A stretch of 19,496 nt of DNA from M55B144 sp964550615 (GTDB lineage: Bacteria; Bipolaricaulota; Bipolaricaulia; UBA7950; UBA9294), in NCBI GenBank assembly GCA_964550615.1, contig CAZKAB010000034.1, positions 1 through 19,496 on the forward strand, in the 5' to 3' direction. The stretch's first letter is position 1. Every line of letters starts with the position of its first letter. Below the pieces are notes generated by a model, which was not told the origin of the DNA, made no database searches, and saw only the letters and a list, made by a program, of their open reading frames with translations. The position numbers and the translations under genes were made by a program. Positions 5,918 to 13,317 of the stretch are shown here, piece after piece.

Positions 5918-7509
5918 ATGCTCTTGACGAAGCTGCGTGCGGCCATTTCGGAACACTCAATGCTTAAGCAGGGGGATCGGGTGCTCGTCGCCGTGTCCGG
6001 CGGAGTCGACTCGATCGTGCTGCTGGATCTGCTGTGCCACGTCGCCCCCGAACTGGGTCTGGATCTCACCGTCGCCCACCTCGATCATCAGTTGCGGGGA
6101 ACAGAATCGGAGGCGGACGCACGTTTCGTGGCTGAAAGCGCCAGAAAGCGCAAATTGCCGCTCGTGTGTGAATCGATCGACGTCAAAGCGGCAGCAAGAG
6201 CAAACAAGACCGGGATCGAAGAGACGGCGCGCAATGTGCGGTTGCAGTTCCTTCTCGATGCCGCGACACGCAGCGGCGCGACACGAATCGCCTTGGGACA
6301 CACGATGGACGACCTGGCGGAAACGGTGTTGTTCAACCTGCTTCGCGGGACGGGTCCGCGCGGCTTGGTCGGAATCCGACCGGTGTCCTTTCCATTTGTC
6401 CGCCCACTGATCGGTGTCACACGCAGTGAAGTGGCCGCCTATGCGGAAGAGCATGCCCTCGCCTGGCGCGAGGACCGATCGAACGAAGACGTGACATTCA
6501 CGCGAAACCGCATTCGTCACGAGCTGATTCCATTGCTCGAAGAATTCAACCCACGTCTCATTGAGCGACTGGCACAGACAGCGGATGTAATTCGCGAACA
6601 GGAAGCCGCATTCGTCGTTCTCTTGGATGAACCATGGAGAGCCACCGTTGTCGAGGAGCGAGAAGGAACAGTGTCGCTTTCACGCGGCGTCTTGGCGGAG
6701 TATCAGATCGGTCTGCGCCGTGCGCTCGTGCGCCGCGGGTTGGAACGCGTACGCGGCAACCTGTGCGGAATCGGGAAGACACACATAGATGCAGTCTGCA
6801 GACTGATCGAGTCTCCCCGCAGCGGACTGGAAGCGAATCTCCCCGGTGCAGTTGCCCGCCTGCAAGAAGAGAAGCTCATTCTCAGTGTGGCCGCACCACA
6901 CGTGGCAGGGCCACACGTGGCAGGGCCACACGTGGCCACGCCACAAGTGGCACGTGCGGGTAGGGNNNNNNNNNNNNNNNNNNNNNNNNNNNNNNNNNNN
7001 NNNNNNNNNNNNNNNNNNNNNNNNNNNNNNNNNNNNNNNNNNNNNNNNNNNNNNNNNNNNNNNNNCCACAAGTGGCACGTGCGGGTAGGGCACAGGCTTC
7101 GCCGAAGTCGTCGCTCGCGCAGGAACCGGCAGCATTAGGAGACTCCTTGTTTCCGAAATTCGGAATTACGCTTGGCATACAGGAGACATCGTGGGACAAC
7201 GACGTTTCATCGCTTGCCGGTACAGATAAGAATGTCGAGTTTGTGGACGCAGACAAGGTTTCATTTCCGCTCTACCTTCGCTCTCGTCTACCCGGCGACC
7301 GCTTCTCGCCGCTCGGCCTCTCCGGAACGAAGAAGCTCAAGGATTATATGATCGACGCGCACATCCCCGTCTGTCGGCGCGACCGGATTCCACTCCTATG
7401 CGATCAAACGCGTATCATCTGGGTAATCGGAGAACGGATATCAGAGTCGGTTCGCGTCGATGACACAACGCGGCGGGTTCTCGTCATGCACTGGAAGGAG
7501 ATCGCTTGA
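5918..7509 (+). CDS. tilS: tRNA(Ile)-lysidine synthetase TilS, interrupted by an assembly gap
   Basis: TilS converts C34 of the CAU-anticodon tRNA-Ile to lysidine with ATP and lysine. The N-terminal N-type ATP pyrophosphatase domain has the PP-loop SGGVDS at 27-32, followed by conserved blocks such as ALGHTMDDLAETVLFNLLRG. The C-terminal domain is recognisable after the gap (YLRSRLPGDRFSPLG, GTKKLKDYMIDAHIP). The two halves are in different frames across the 100 N. An identical 25-bp segment flanks the gap (6941-6965 and 7066-7090), and merging these copies removes 125 nt and joins the halves in frame as one 488-residue protein. I therefore read this as one intact gene, not two. The junction lies in a short-period repeat linker. 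The stop overlaps the rseP start (TTGA). The start ATG at 5918 has no strong ribosome binding site. Confidence 0.88.
6896..6965 (+). repeat. 15-bp in-frame minisatellite in the tilS linker
   Basis: Units of CCACACGTGGCAGGG start at 6896 and 6911; a third (6926) ends in CCACG and a fourth (6941) diverges after CCACAAGTGGC. The unit length is a multiple of three and encodes a pentapeptide of the form (A/G/T)P(H/Q)VA. The units contain near-palindromic CCACACGTGG and can form GTGGC-agg-GCCAC hairpins. The last 25 bp recur exactly after the N run. Confidence 0.85.
6966..7065. other. Assembly gap (100 N placeholder)
   Basis: Exactly 100 N, the usual placeholder for a gap of unknown size. Its flanks, 6941-6965 and 7066-7090, are identical over 25 bp. 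To restore the tilS frame, the true insert length must leave remainder 2 when divided by 3. A 25-bp overlap (length -25) satisfies this, as would extra in-frame repeat units. Confidence 0.95.
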
Positions 7510-8807
7510 TCACGACAATACTCGTGTTTGCCGGGACATTGCTCATCCTCGTGGGCGTGCATGAGGGCGGCCACTTCCTGGCAGCGAAACTCACCGGCGT
7601 CTATGTTAAGGAATTCGCCATCGGGTTCGGGCCAAAGATCGTCTCGTTCTCCGGCCCTGAAACGCGCTATTCCATTCGCATCATCCCGTTCGGCGGCTAT
7701 GTCCTCCTTGCCGGCGAGGACCGGCAGGAAACATCGGACGAGATTCCGCGCGATCGCCTCTTGTACAACAAGCATCCGCTGGTGCGCATCCTGATCAGCC
7801 TAGCCGGGCCCGCCGCGAATCTGTTGACAACGCTGGTAATAATCCTGCTCGTGCTGTGGTCGTTCGGTACACCCATGCTGCAGGTGGCGGAAGTGATGAA
7901 CGACATGCCGACGTCCGGTGTGTTGCAGCCGGGGGATCTCGTCCTCTCACTTGACGGCCGGCCGGTATTCACCCTCGACGCCCTCAGCCGCATTGTCCAA
8001 TCGACAAACGGAAAACCGGTGGAATTCCGCATAAGGCGAGACGGCGCAACACTCGCCTATGCAGTTACGCCTCGGTTTGTCCCCGACGAGAACCGCTATG
8101 TGGTTGGCGCCTATTTCCTGTCCACCACCTACACAAACGTTCTTACCGGCATCGATCCCAAGTCGGTATTGGCTGCAGCCGGCCTGGAAGTGAATGATCG
8201 CGTTGTCGCCGCCGGCGGCGTGCCGGTGACAACCGGCGTTGGATTCGTCAACCGATTGGACGAGTTACTGCCGCGAGACAGCGTGCCAATAACGGTCGAA
8301 CGCGGAGGCGCACAGGTGGATCTCAGTGTTGCCAGCGCCGGCATGGATGTTATGCAACTGCTCGATGGTGTCACGTTCGGAAACACAGGTCTCATTTACG
8401 GTCGGCCAGGTCTGTTCAGCGGCCTCACTCTTGGAGCAGGCCAGTTTTCTTCTTATCTGAAAGCAATGTTTAGCGCCCTGCACGACGTGATAACGCGTCG
8501 CGTCGCCGCCAGCAAGGCGATCGCCGGGCCGGTGGGCATCGCTAATCTTCTCGGTGAGGGGTTCCGGGAAGGGCCTTCTGCGTTCCTGCAGATCTTCTCA
8601 TTCCTCAGTCTGAGCCTGGGGCTGTTTAACCTAATTCCGTTCCCCGCGCTCGATGGGAGCCGCGCCGCGTTTGCGCTGTATGAAATCGTGCGGAGAAAGC
8701 CGATCCCGCCTGAGAGAGAAGGGATGATTCATTTGATCGGCTTCTTCATACTGATCGCCGTGATGCTCCTCGTCACTTATCAGGACATCCTCGCGTTGTT
8801 CCGGTGA
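7506..8807 (+). CDS. rseP: Site-2 zinc metalloprotease RseP (RasP/EcfE type)
   Basis: This 433-residue membrane protease belongs to the S2P family that cuts anti-sigma factors and leftover signal peptides within the inner membrane. The first membrane helix contains the zinc motif HEGGH (His19, Glu20, His23). Two PDZ-like regions follow: one around MPTSGVLQPGDLVLSLDG and one around AAAGLEVNDRVVAAGGVPV. The C-terminal helices carry NLIPFPALDGSR, where Asp383 is the third zinc ligand in an LDG motif, and the protein ends in a hydrophobic segment with a short tail. The start is TTG at 7506, with AAGGAG 5 nt upstream and a 4-nt overlap with the tilS stop. It is the last gene of the amidase-tilS-rseP cluster and converges on ispF. 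Confidence 0.95.
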   Translation: MITTILVFAGTLLILVGVHEGGHFLAAKLTGVYVKEFAIGFGPKIVSFSGPETRYSIRIIPFGGYVLLAGEDRQETSDEIPRDRLLYNKHPLVRILISLAGPAANLLTTLVIILLVLWSFGTPMLQVAEVMNDMPTSGVLQPGDLVLSLDGRPVFTLDALSRIVQSTNGKPVEFRIRRDGATLAYAVTPRFVPDENRYVVGAYFLSTTYTNVLTGIDPKSVLAAAGLEVNDRVVAAGGVPVTTGVGFVNRLDELLPRDSVPITVERGGAQVDLSVASAGMDVMQLLDGVTFGNTGLIYGRPGLFSGLTLGAGQFSSYLKAMFSALHDVITRRVAASKAIAGPVGIANLLGEGFREGPSAFLQIFSFLSLSLGLFNLIPFPALDGSRAAFALYEIVRRKPIPPEREGMIHLIGFFILIAVMLLVTYQDILALFR

Positions 8808-8829
8808 GATCACTTAGTGGTGCTGCCTA

Positions 8830-8846
8830 CCGCATGCGTGATGCGG
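8830..8846. terminator. Hairpin between convergent rseP and ispF
   Basis: CCGCAT-gcgtg-ATGCGG is a perfect 6-bp stem with a 5-nt loop, in the 49-bp space between two convergent genes. It lacks a T tract on either side. It may act as a weak bidirectional terminator or an mRNA 3'-end structure. Confidence 0.4.
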
Positions 8847-8856
8847 CGCCGATGTG

Positions 8857-9390
8857 CTACCGAAGCGCGCGCTCGATGAGACAAACGCACTGCGCCGATA
8901 TCCCCTCACCGCGGCCGATTGCCCCCATGCCTTCAGTTGTTGTCGCTTTGAGGCCGATCCGATCTGAGGGCAGATCGAGGACACCGCCGAGCACCGCCTT
9001 CATGCCGGCAAAATGGCGCGTAAGCTTAGGTTCTTCCGCCACCACGGTGGCATCGACGTTCACCACGCGCCATCCATCATCGGCAAGGAGCCGCATCACG
9101 TGCTCAAGGAGTACAAGGCTGGAGATGTCGCGATAACGCGGATCGGTGTCGGGAAAGTGCGTCCCAATATCGCCCCGACCGACAGCACCGAGGAGAGAAT
9201 CGCACATGGCGTGAATCAGGACATCGGCGTCCGAATGGCCGGCAAGTCCGCGTGTGTTTGGAATCTCCACCCCGCCGATGACGAGACGCCGACCTTCGAC
9301 GAGACGATGAAAATCGATCCCCAATCCGACGCGCGATTCCGAGGTCTGCCTCTCCCGTTCATCCTTTCTGGTCACTGAAGGCTCCGGCAT
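8857..9390 (-). CDS. ispF: 2-C-methyl-D-erythritol 2,4-cyclodiphosphate synthase
   Basis: IspF cyclises CDP-methylerythritol 2-phosphate to MEcPP with loss of CMP in the non-mevalonate isoprenoid pathway. The motifs are complete: GIDFH gives zinc ligands Asp26 and His28, GHSDADVLIHA gives His52, and GDIGTHFPDTDPRYRDISS and ATTTEGMGAIGRGEGISAQ follow. The chosen ATG at 9390 is preceded by AAGGAG at about 6 nt and gives 177 residues, with an N-terminal polar extension of roughly 20 residues before the conserved core. An open frame back to 9474 would run into recX and has no family support. It is the third gene after recA and recX, 22 nt from the recX stop. The remaining MEP genes are not in this window. 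Confidence 0.95.
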   Translation of the reverse strand: MPEPSVTRKDERERQTSESRVGLGIDFHRLVEGRRLVIGGVEIPNTRGLAGHSDADVLIHAMCDSLLGAVGRGDIGTHFPDTDPRYRDISSLVLLEHVMRLLADDGWRVVNVDATVVAEEPKLTRHFAGMKAVLGGVLDLPSDRIGLKATTTEGMGAIGRGEGISAQCVCLIERALR

Positions 9391-9412
9391 CTCACGCTCC
9401 TTACTCCGACCA

Positions 9413-9886
9413 TCACTCGAACTCTCGATCGACATCTTCCGGCTCGTTATTCTCCTCTTCCCTCTCCACCGCACGCACGGTATTCACGGCAAGTGAAAGC
9501 GAAAAGCCGCGACGTGTAAGAAAGGAAACCGTGCGCTTAATGCGACGATCACGACTGATGGTGCGATAACGCGCAAACCGCGCCCGCGCTAGTTGAACAG
9601 CCACCACCCGCTCTTTGTCCGCAGGATAGAGCCGCTCGATTGTTGTGGCAATGATCTGCGGATCGATCCCCTTGTCCGCAAGTTCAAGCCGTACCGCTCG
9701 GCGGGACAAGGGATGATGCAGCAGCCGATCCTCGACCCACAGGCGCGTGAACACATCATCGTCAAGGAGGCCGGCACTTTCCGCCTTGTGCAGGACCTCC
9801 TCAACCTCTTCCTCCCGAAAGCCGAGCGACGTAAGCCGTACCCTCGCTTCGGCCACGCTGCGCGGCCGATAGCGCAACAATCTCAC
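9413..9886 (-). CDS. recX: Regulatory protein RecX
   Basis: RecX binds along the RecA filament groove and limits RecA activity. The 157-residue protein shows the family's repeated three-helix pattern. It begins with RLLRYRPRSVAEARVRLTSL, then has EVLHKAESAGLLDDDVF and a middle block around HHPLSRRAVRLELADKGID, where family members read G-xx-(I/L)xx-EL-xx-KGI. A third repeat is seen around RDRRIKRTVSFLTRRGFS. The position immediately downstream of recA is typical. The GTG start at 9886 lies 16 nt after the recA stop. The frame is open further upstream and the usual RecX helix would begin slightly earlier (DPWQALVRLLRYRPRS), so the true start could lie inside the recA end, although no standard start codon is available close by. 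The C-terminus is acidic. Confidence 0.9.
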   Translation of the reverse strand: MRLLRYRPRSVAEARVRLTSLGFREEEVEEVLHKAESAGLLDDDVFTRLWVEDRLLHHPLSRRAVRLELADKGIDPQIIATTIERLYPADKERVVAVQLARARFARYRTISRDRRIKRTVSFLTRRGFSLSLAVNTVRAVEREEENNEPEDVDREFE

Positions 9887-9902
9887 CAGCGCTTGCCACG
9901 GA

Positions 9903-10934
9903 TCACGCGGCGTCTGATTCCTCCTCCGCAGGTGCTGCAGAAGGAACGGTCAGTCCTGCTTTCTCCCGTATCGCCACTTCGATCGTGTCGGCAAGCGCGG
10001 CATCCTCTTCCAACGCGCGCGCGCTGTTTCCCAGCCCTTGTCCAAGACGGTTGTCGCCAAACGAATACCATGAGCCGCTGCGCGATATGATCCCCAGAGC
10101 TTCGCCGGTATTGACAAGATCCCGGGAGCGGACGATCCCTTTGCCGTAGATAACGTCGAACGTCGCCTCTTTGAACGGGGGAGCGACCTTGTTCTTCACA
10201 ACACGCACATTCACGTGCGTTCCCACTTGATCGGTACCTTCCTCGATCTTTCCCGAGTTCCACATATTCAACCGGAGCGAGGCGTAGAACTTGAGCGCGC
10301 GCCCGCCTGACGTCGTGGTAGACGGACCAAAGCGCGTGCCGCCGATCATCGAGCGCAACTGGTTGGTAAACACGACGATCGTTTTGGATTGCGATATCGC
10401 GCCGGACAGTTTTCGCATCGCTTGGCTCATCAGACGCGCCTGCAAGCCGACCTGGGAGTCGCCCATCTGTCCTTCGATCTCCGCCGTCGGCACGAGGGCG
10501 GCGACTGAGTCGATGACGATAATGTCGACCGCGCCGCTACGGGTCAGCTGTTCAGTAATCTCCAGCGCCTGCTCGCCGGAATTCGGCTGCGAAAGGAGTA
10601 TGTGATCCAAATCGACACCGAGGGCGCGCGTGTACGTTGGATCGATGGCGTGCTCGGCATCGATGAACGCCGCCGTCCCGTTTCGCTTCTGCACCTCGGC
10701 GATCATATGGAGGGCGAGTGTCGTCTTGCCGCTCGATTCCGAGCCGAATATCTCGACGATCCTTCCGCGCGGGACACCGCCCACTCCGAGGGCAATGTCC
10801 AGGGCGAGCGATCCGGTGGGGATCGTCTCCACCTGCAGCACTTGCGCTCCGTCGCCGAGCCACATAATCGCCCCGTCGCCGTATGCCTTCTTTATCTGTT
10901 TCAGTGTGCTTTCAAGTACCTCTTGCTTACCCAT
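9903..10934 (-). CDS. recA: Recombinase RecA
   Basis: RecA forms the ATP-dependent filament on single-stranded DNA for homologous recombination and SOS co-protease activity. From the chosen ATG it has 343 residues. The Walker A motif GSESSGKTT is at 64-72, the Walker B strand is VDIIVIDSVAAL, loop L1 is around GQMGDSQVGLQARLMSQ, and loop L2 is around NQLRSMIGGTRFGPSTTTSGG. The tail is acidic (AEEESDAA). The start at 10934 is set by GGAGGGGGC just upstream and by the usual N-terminal helix GKQEVLESTLKQIKKAYG; the frame remains open to 11009 without similarity. It heads recA-recX-ispF. A promoter with a palindrome in its spacer lies about 30-60 bp upstream. Confidence 0.98.
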   Translation of the reverse strand: MGKQEVLESTLKQIKKAYGDGAIMWLGDGAQVLQVETIPTGSLALDIALGVGGVPRGRIVEIFGSESSGKTTLALHMIAEVQKRNGTAAFIDAEHAIDPTYTRALGVDLDHILLSQPNSGEQALEITEQLTRSGAVDIIVIDSVAALVPTAEIEGQMGDSQVGLQARLMSQAMRKLSGAISQSKTIVVFTNQLRSMIGGTRFGPSTTTSGGRALKFYASLRLNMWNSGKIEEGTDQVGTHVNVRVVKNKVAPPFKEATFDVIYGKGIVRSRDLVNTGEALGIISRSGSWYSFGDNRLGQGLGNSARALEEDAALADTIEVAIREKAGLTVPSAAPAEEESDAA

Positions 10935-10962
10935 CCTGCCCCCTCCATCTGGTCTTTCATCT

Positions 10963-10991
10963 ATTCTATGTAATCGCTGCAGCGAGCGCAA
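10963..10991 (-). promoter_or_regulatory. recA promoter with palindromic operator in the spacer
   Basis: On the minus strand, TTGCGC (10991-10986), a 17-bp spacer and TAGAAT (10968-10963, five of six) form a promoter about 30 bp before the recA start. The 12-bp perfect palindrome TCGCTGCAGCGA (10974-10985) fills most of the spacer. A second inverted repeat, AGCGC-aaaac-GCGCT (10985-10999), overlaps the -35. Neither matches the E. coli or Bacillus LexA box. Confidence 0.5.
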
Positions 10992-11057
10992 AACGCGCTT
11001 CACCCACACCCAATATGGTGCTTCTCCTCATTACAGAAGGCACGCCGGACTCCAGGA

Positions 11058-12251
11058 TCAGAAGTGGACGCCAATGCCAACGATACCTCCGCGCCGCAGA
11101 TGATACCCAGCAAACAGAGAGGCGTGGCCGAGATTAATCTCCACTCCCGCCACAAACGAAGGAAACACCTCTGTCTCTATGTCCGGCTCGATTGTTATCG
11201 CTGATGGAGTCACGCCCTGAGTAACAGACGGGGCAAGCGCCGTGTTCTGAAGACCGATCCCCCCTCCAAGCACAATCGAAATGCCGCCTATAAGCGGCAC
11301 GTGCAGCCTGAGATCGACGTCGATCTCGGGTCCAACGTTGTACATCTCTCCAGGCACAAGCGGCTCTTCGGCGGTGAATCGGATCCCGGTGGCGACTCCG
11401 ATGTAGTTCATGAATCCCACTTCAAACCCGATGCTGTCTTCGCCCACGTCCAGACCGCCGAACATGGGGAGGACGTCAACACCGCCGGCAGCAGCGGGAA
11501 CGGCCGCTTTCAGACGCGCGTCGATATCGATTGTATCCTGATCGTGTACGATGATTGTCTGGCTATAAGATGCGTAGCCGCTTTTCTCAAGCGTAATCGT
11601 GGCTTCGCCGGCGGGGAGAACAAGGTTCTTGGGGGCGACGCCGCGATCCTGCCCGTTGATGCGGATCCTCGCCCCTCGCGGGACTGACTCAATATGAACG
11701 TTCCCCTTCGGTTGGTATACGACAAATTGTGCCCAGGCGGACGCCCAGGTGGTGGATGTCAATGTTACCGACAGTTCTTGCACCAGTGATTGCGGCTTCA
11801 CGTCAAGTGTACGAAACGCCACCTTCTCAGACGGGGCGAGAAGCGCAAGCGGTGACGACGATAATATCGCGGCCACTGTCTCCAATCCCTCCGGTCCGCC
11901 AACAACGAAATGATACCCTTCGCCGGGGAGCGACAGTGTTCCTGCTGTCACGTGCGCATCCGGCTGGTAGATATTCGGATACAGGAGTGTAATTGCACCG
12001 GCAGGGTCGATATCGTACAGGTATAAGTATCCGGCTTGTCCTGACTTGACCGTAATTTGAATTGCGTCCCCAGGCGAGTAGGCTCCCTTGTTGACGAAGA
12101 TCTGCAGCGGGCTCGTATCAGGAGTGGGGGTGGGAATCACTCCAGCGGGAACAACATCCGCAACGGCAGTCAGGGCGTAGGTAGCTACAAAGCAGATCGC
12201 CAACAACAATGCTGTCCGAACAAACTGCAAGCAAAGGCTGTTTCTGTTCAC
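11058..12251 (-). CDS. Secreted DUF4384/PEGA-domain protein with barrel-like C-terminus
   Basis: This 397-residue protein is exported: residues about 10-33 form a signal peptide (RTALLLAICFVATYAL, then TAVA-DV). A proline/threonine stretch follows. Residues about 50-135 resemble DUF4384 (GYLYLYDIDPAGAITLLYPN). Residues about 183-235 form a PEGA domain (IESVPRGARIRINGQDRG through EKSGYASYSQTI). The last about 130 residues are glycine-rich alternating strands ending in GVHF, as in small outer-membrane beta-barrels. GTG at 12251 is preferred over TTG at 12260 because GGGAGG (12266-12261) sits 9 nt from the former and directly against the latter. Either way the gene starts at or a few bases from the end of the upstream cyclase gene, implying co-translation. 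The function is unknown; a cell-envelope role is likely. Confidence 0.8.
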   Translation of the reverse strand: MNRNSLCLQFVRTALLLAICFVATYALTAVADVVPAGVIPTPTPDTSPLQIFVNKGAYSPGDAIQITVKSGQAGYLYLYDIDPAGAITLLYPNIYQPDAHVTAGTLSLPGEGYHFVVGGPEGLETVAAILSSSPLALLAPSEKVAFRTLDVKPQSLVQELSVTLTSTTWASAWAQFVVYQPKGNVHIESVPRGARIRINGQDRGVAPKNLVLPAGEATITLEKSGYASYSQTIIVHDQDTIDIDARLKAAVPAAAGGVDVLPMFGGLDVGEDSIGFEVGFMNYIGVATGIRFTAEEPLVPGEMYNVGPEIDVDLRLHVPLIGGISIVLGGGIGLQNTALAPSVTQGVTPSAITIEPDIETEVFPSFVAGVEINLGHASLFAGYHLRRGGIVGIGVHF

Positions 12252-12256
12252 GATGA

Positions 12257-13246
12257 TCAACCTCCCGAACCGGAACCATCTGACGTCCCGCGACGCACGC
12301 TTTCTCTCACTTGTAGCATCTTATCGCGGAACAGGGCCGCTTGGTCAACGTCTACACCCTGCAATCGGATGTGGCGGTGCCCGCCAATCGATACGCTCAC
12401 ATCCTTGCCATCGATCTCTATGTCAACTTTGTCCAACAGCTGTTCGCGCGCGATTCCCGCAACAGCGAGCGACTTATCGACAATCGCCCGCGTAAATTTC
12501 TCGATTCCGCGCTGGAGGAACGATGAGAACGCCCCGTCGCCGCCTGCCTTCCCCAATTGCGCCACAGCATCATCGAGATGCGCCTGAATGTTCTTCGCCA
12601 ACTCAACCACCAGCGTTCCCTTCTCCGTAAGGATGAGGGTAAACGTATCATCCCGGTCGGAAAGGCGCGCCACTTCCGACATCCACGCCACTTCATACAG
12701 CTGCACATTGTCCAGGCCCTTCAATTCGCGCTTTCCCAGTGAGATATAGTGACACCTGTCCGGAGGCGTTACCTCATGAGCAAACCGCTCGGTGACCAGT
12801 ATCTGTCCGCCCTTGGCCATGCTGGAAACACGCTGTGAGAGATTGACGGAATGTCCAATGAAGTCAGCATCGGTCATGATAGGGGTCCCGCTCGCCAGGC
12901 CGATCCCTATGTCGATCGGCTCCACCGGGCGCTCTCCATTTCGCTGCCTGACCGTCTGCTGTATCCCCACCGATGTGTAAAGCGCGGGAGAAAGCGAGGC
13001 AAAGGCAGCCATGATCCCGTCGCCCATCGTCTTGACGATTATCCCGCCTTGTTCCTCGATCTGTTCCCGCAACAGCGATTCGTGGAGCTGCGAGAGCTCA
13101 AACGCGGCACGATCGCCTTTGCGTGCGGTATAAGAGGTGAAGCCGCGGATGTCGCTAAACATCAGCGCGATCTCTTGTCCCGCTTCCACGTACGCACGAA
13201 TCTGCTGTCGGTTCTTAAGTGTTGTACTCCACGACACGCCATACAC
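12257..13246 (-). CDS. Class III adenylate/guanylate cyclase domain protein
   Basis: The first about 170 of 329 residues are a class III nucleotidyl cyclase catalytic domain that makes a 3',5'-cyclic nucleotide from NTP. Both metal Asp residues are present: Asp32 in FSDIRGFT and Asp76 in KTMGDGIMAAF. GHSVNLSQR supplies the transition-state pair Asn135 and Arg139. The base-selecting positions are Lys72 and Asp128 (seven before the Asn), the pair seen in adenylyl rather than guanylyl cyclases, so cAMP is the predicted product. There is no N-terminal sensor or membrane segment. The C-terminal about 150 residues are unrecognised and end in a Gly/Ser tail. The GTG start at 13246 has no clear ribosome binding site; an extended -10 lies about 25 nt upstream. 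The stop lies at the start of the PEGA-protein gene. Confidence 0.88.
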   Translation of the reverse strand: MYGVSWSTTLKNRQQIRAYVEAGQEIALMFSDIRGFTSYTARKGDRAAFELSQLHESLLREQIEEQGGIIVKTMGDGIMAAFASLSPALYTSVGIQQTVRQRNGERPVEPIDIGIGLASGTPIMTDADFIGHSVNLSQRVSSMAKGGQILVTERFAHEVTPPDRCHYISLGKRELKGLDNVQLYEVAWMSEVARLSDRDDTFTLILTEKGTLVVELAKNIQAHLDDAVAQLGKAGGDGAFSSFLQRGIEKFTRAIVDKSLAVAGIAREQLLDKVDIEIDGKDVSVSIGGHRHIRLQGVDVDQAALFRDKMLQVRESVRRGTSDGSGSGG

Positions 13247-13251
13247 CCCGG

Positions 13252-13284
13252 TTGGAAAAGCTGGTTCTGTATTATATCATACAG
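13252..13284. promoter_or_regulatory. Overlapping divergent promoters under one 18-bp palindrome
   Basis: Plus strand: TTGGAA (13252-13257), 17 bp, TATCAT (13275-13280), serving the cNMP-binding gene. Minus strand: extended -10 TGATATAAT (13279-13271), serving the cyclase gene. The perfect inverted repeat CTGTAT-N6-ATACAG (13267-13284) covers both -10 elements. The 6-bp spacer is that of CRP-type sites (TGTGA-N6-TCACA), but the half-site differs. A single bound regulator would affect both directions. Confidence 0.6.
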
Positions 13285-13317
13285 CGGACATCGATCCGTA
13301 AAAGGAGGAACAAGACG

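Noticed and set aside
6896..7090. Repeat cluster as a CRISPR array
   Set aside because: The units are 15 bp, contiguous and without spacers, and they lie in frame within tilS.
7072..7509. A separate gene after the N run
   Set aside because: Its product is the TilS C-terminal domain, and the frame joins the upstream part once the duplicated flank is merged.
13267..13284. E. coli-type SOS box between the cyclase and cNMP-binding genes
   Set aside because: CTGT and ACAG are separated by 10 bp rather than 8, and neither neighbour is a DNA-damage gene; CRP-type spacing fits better.
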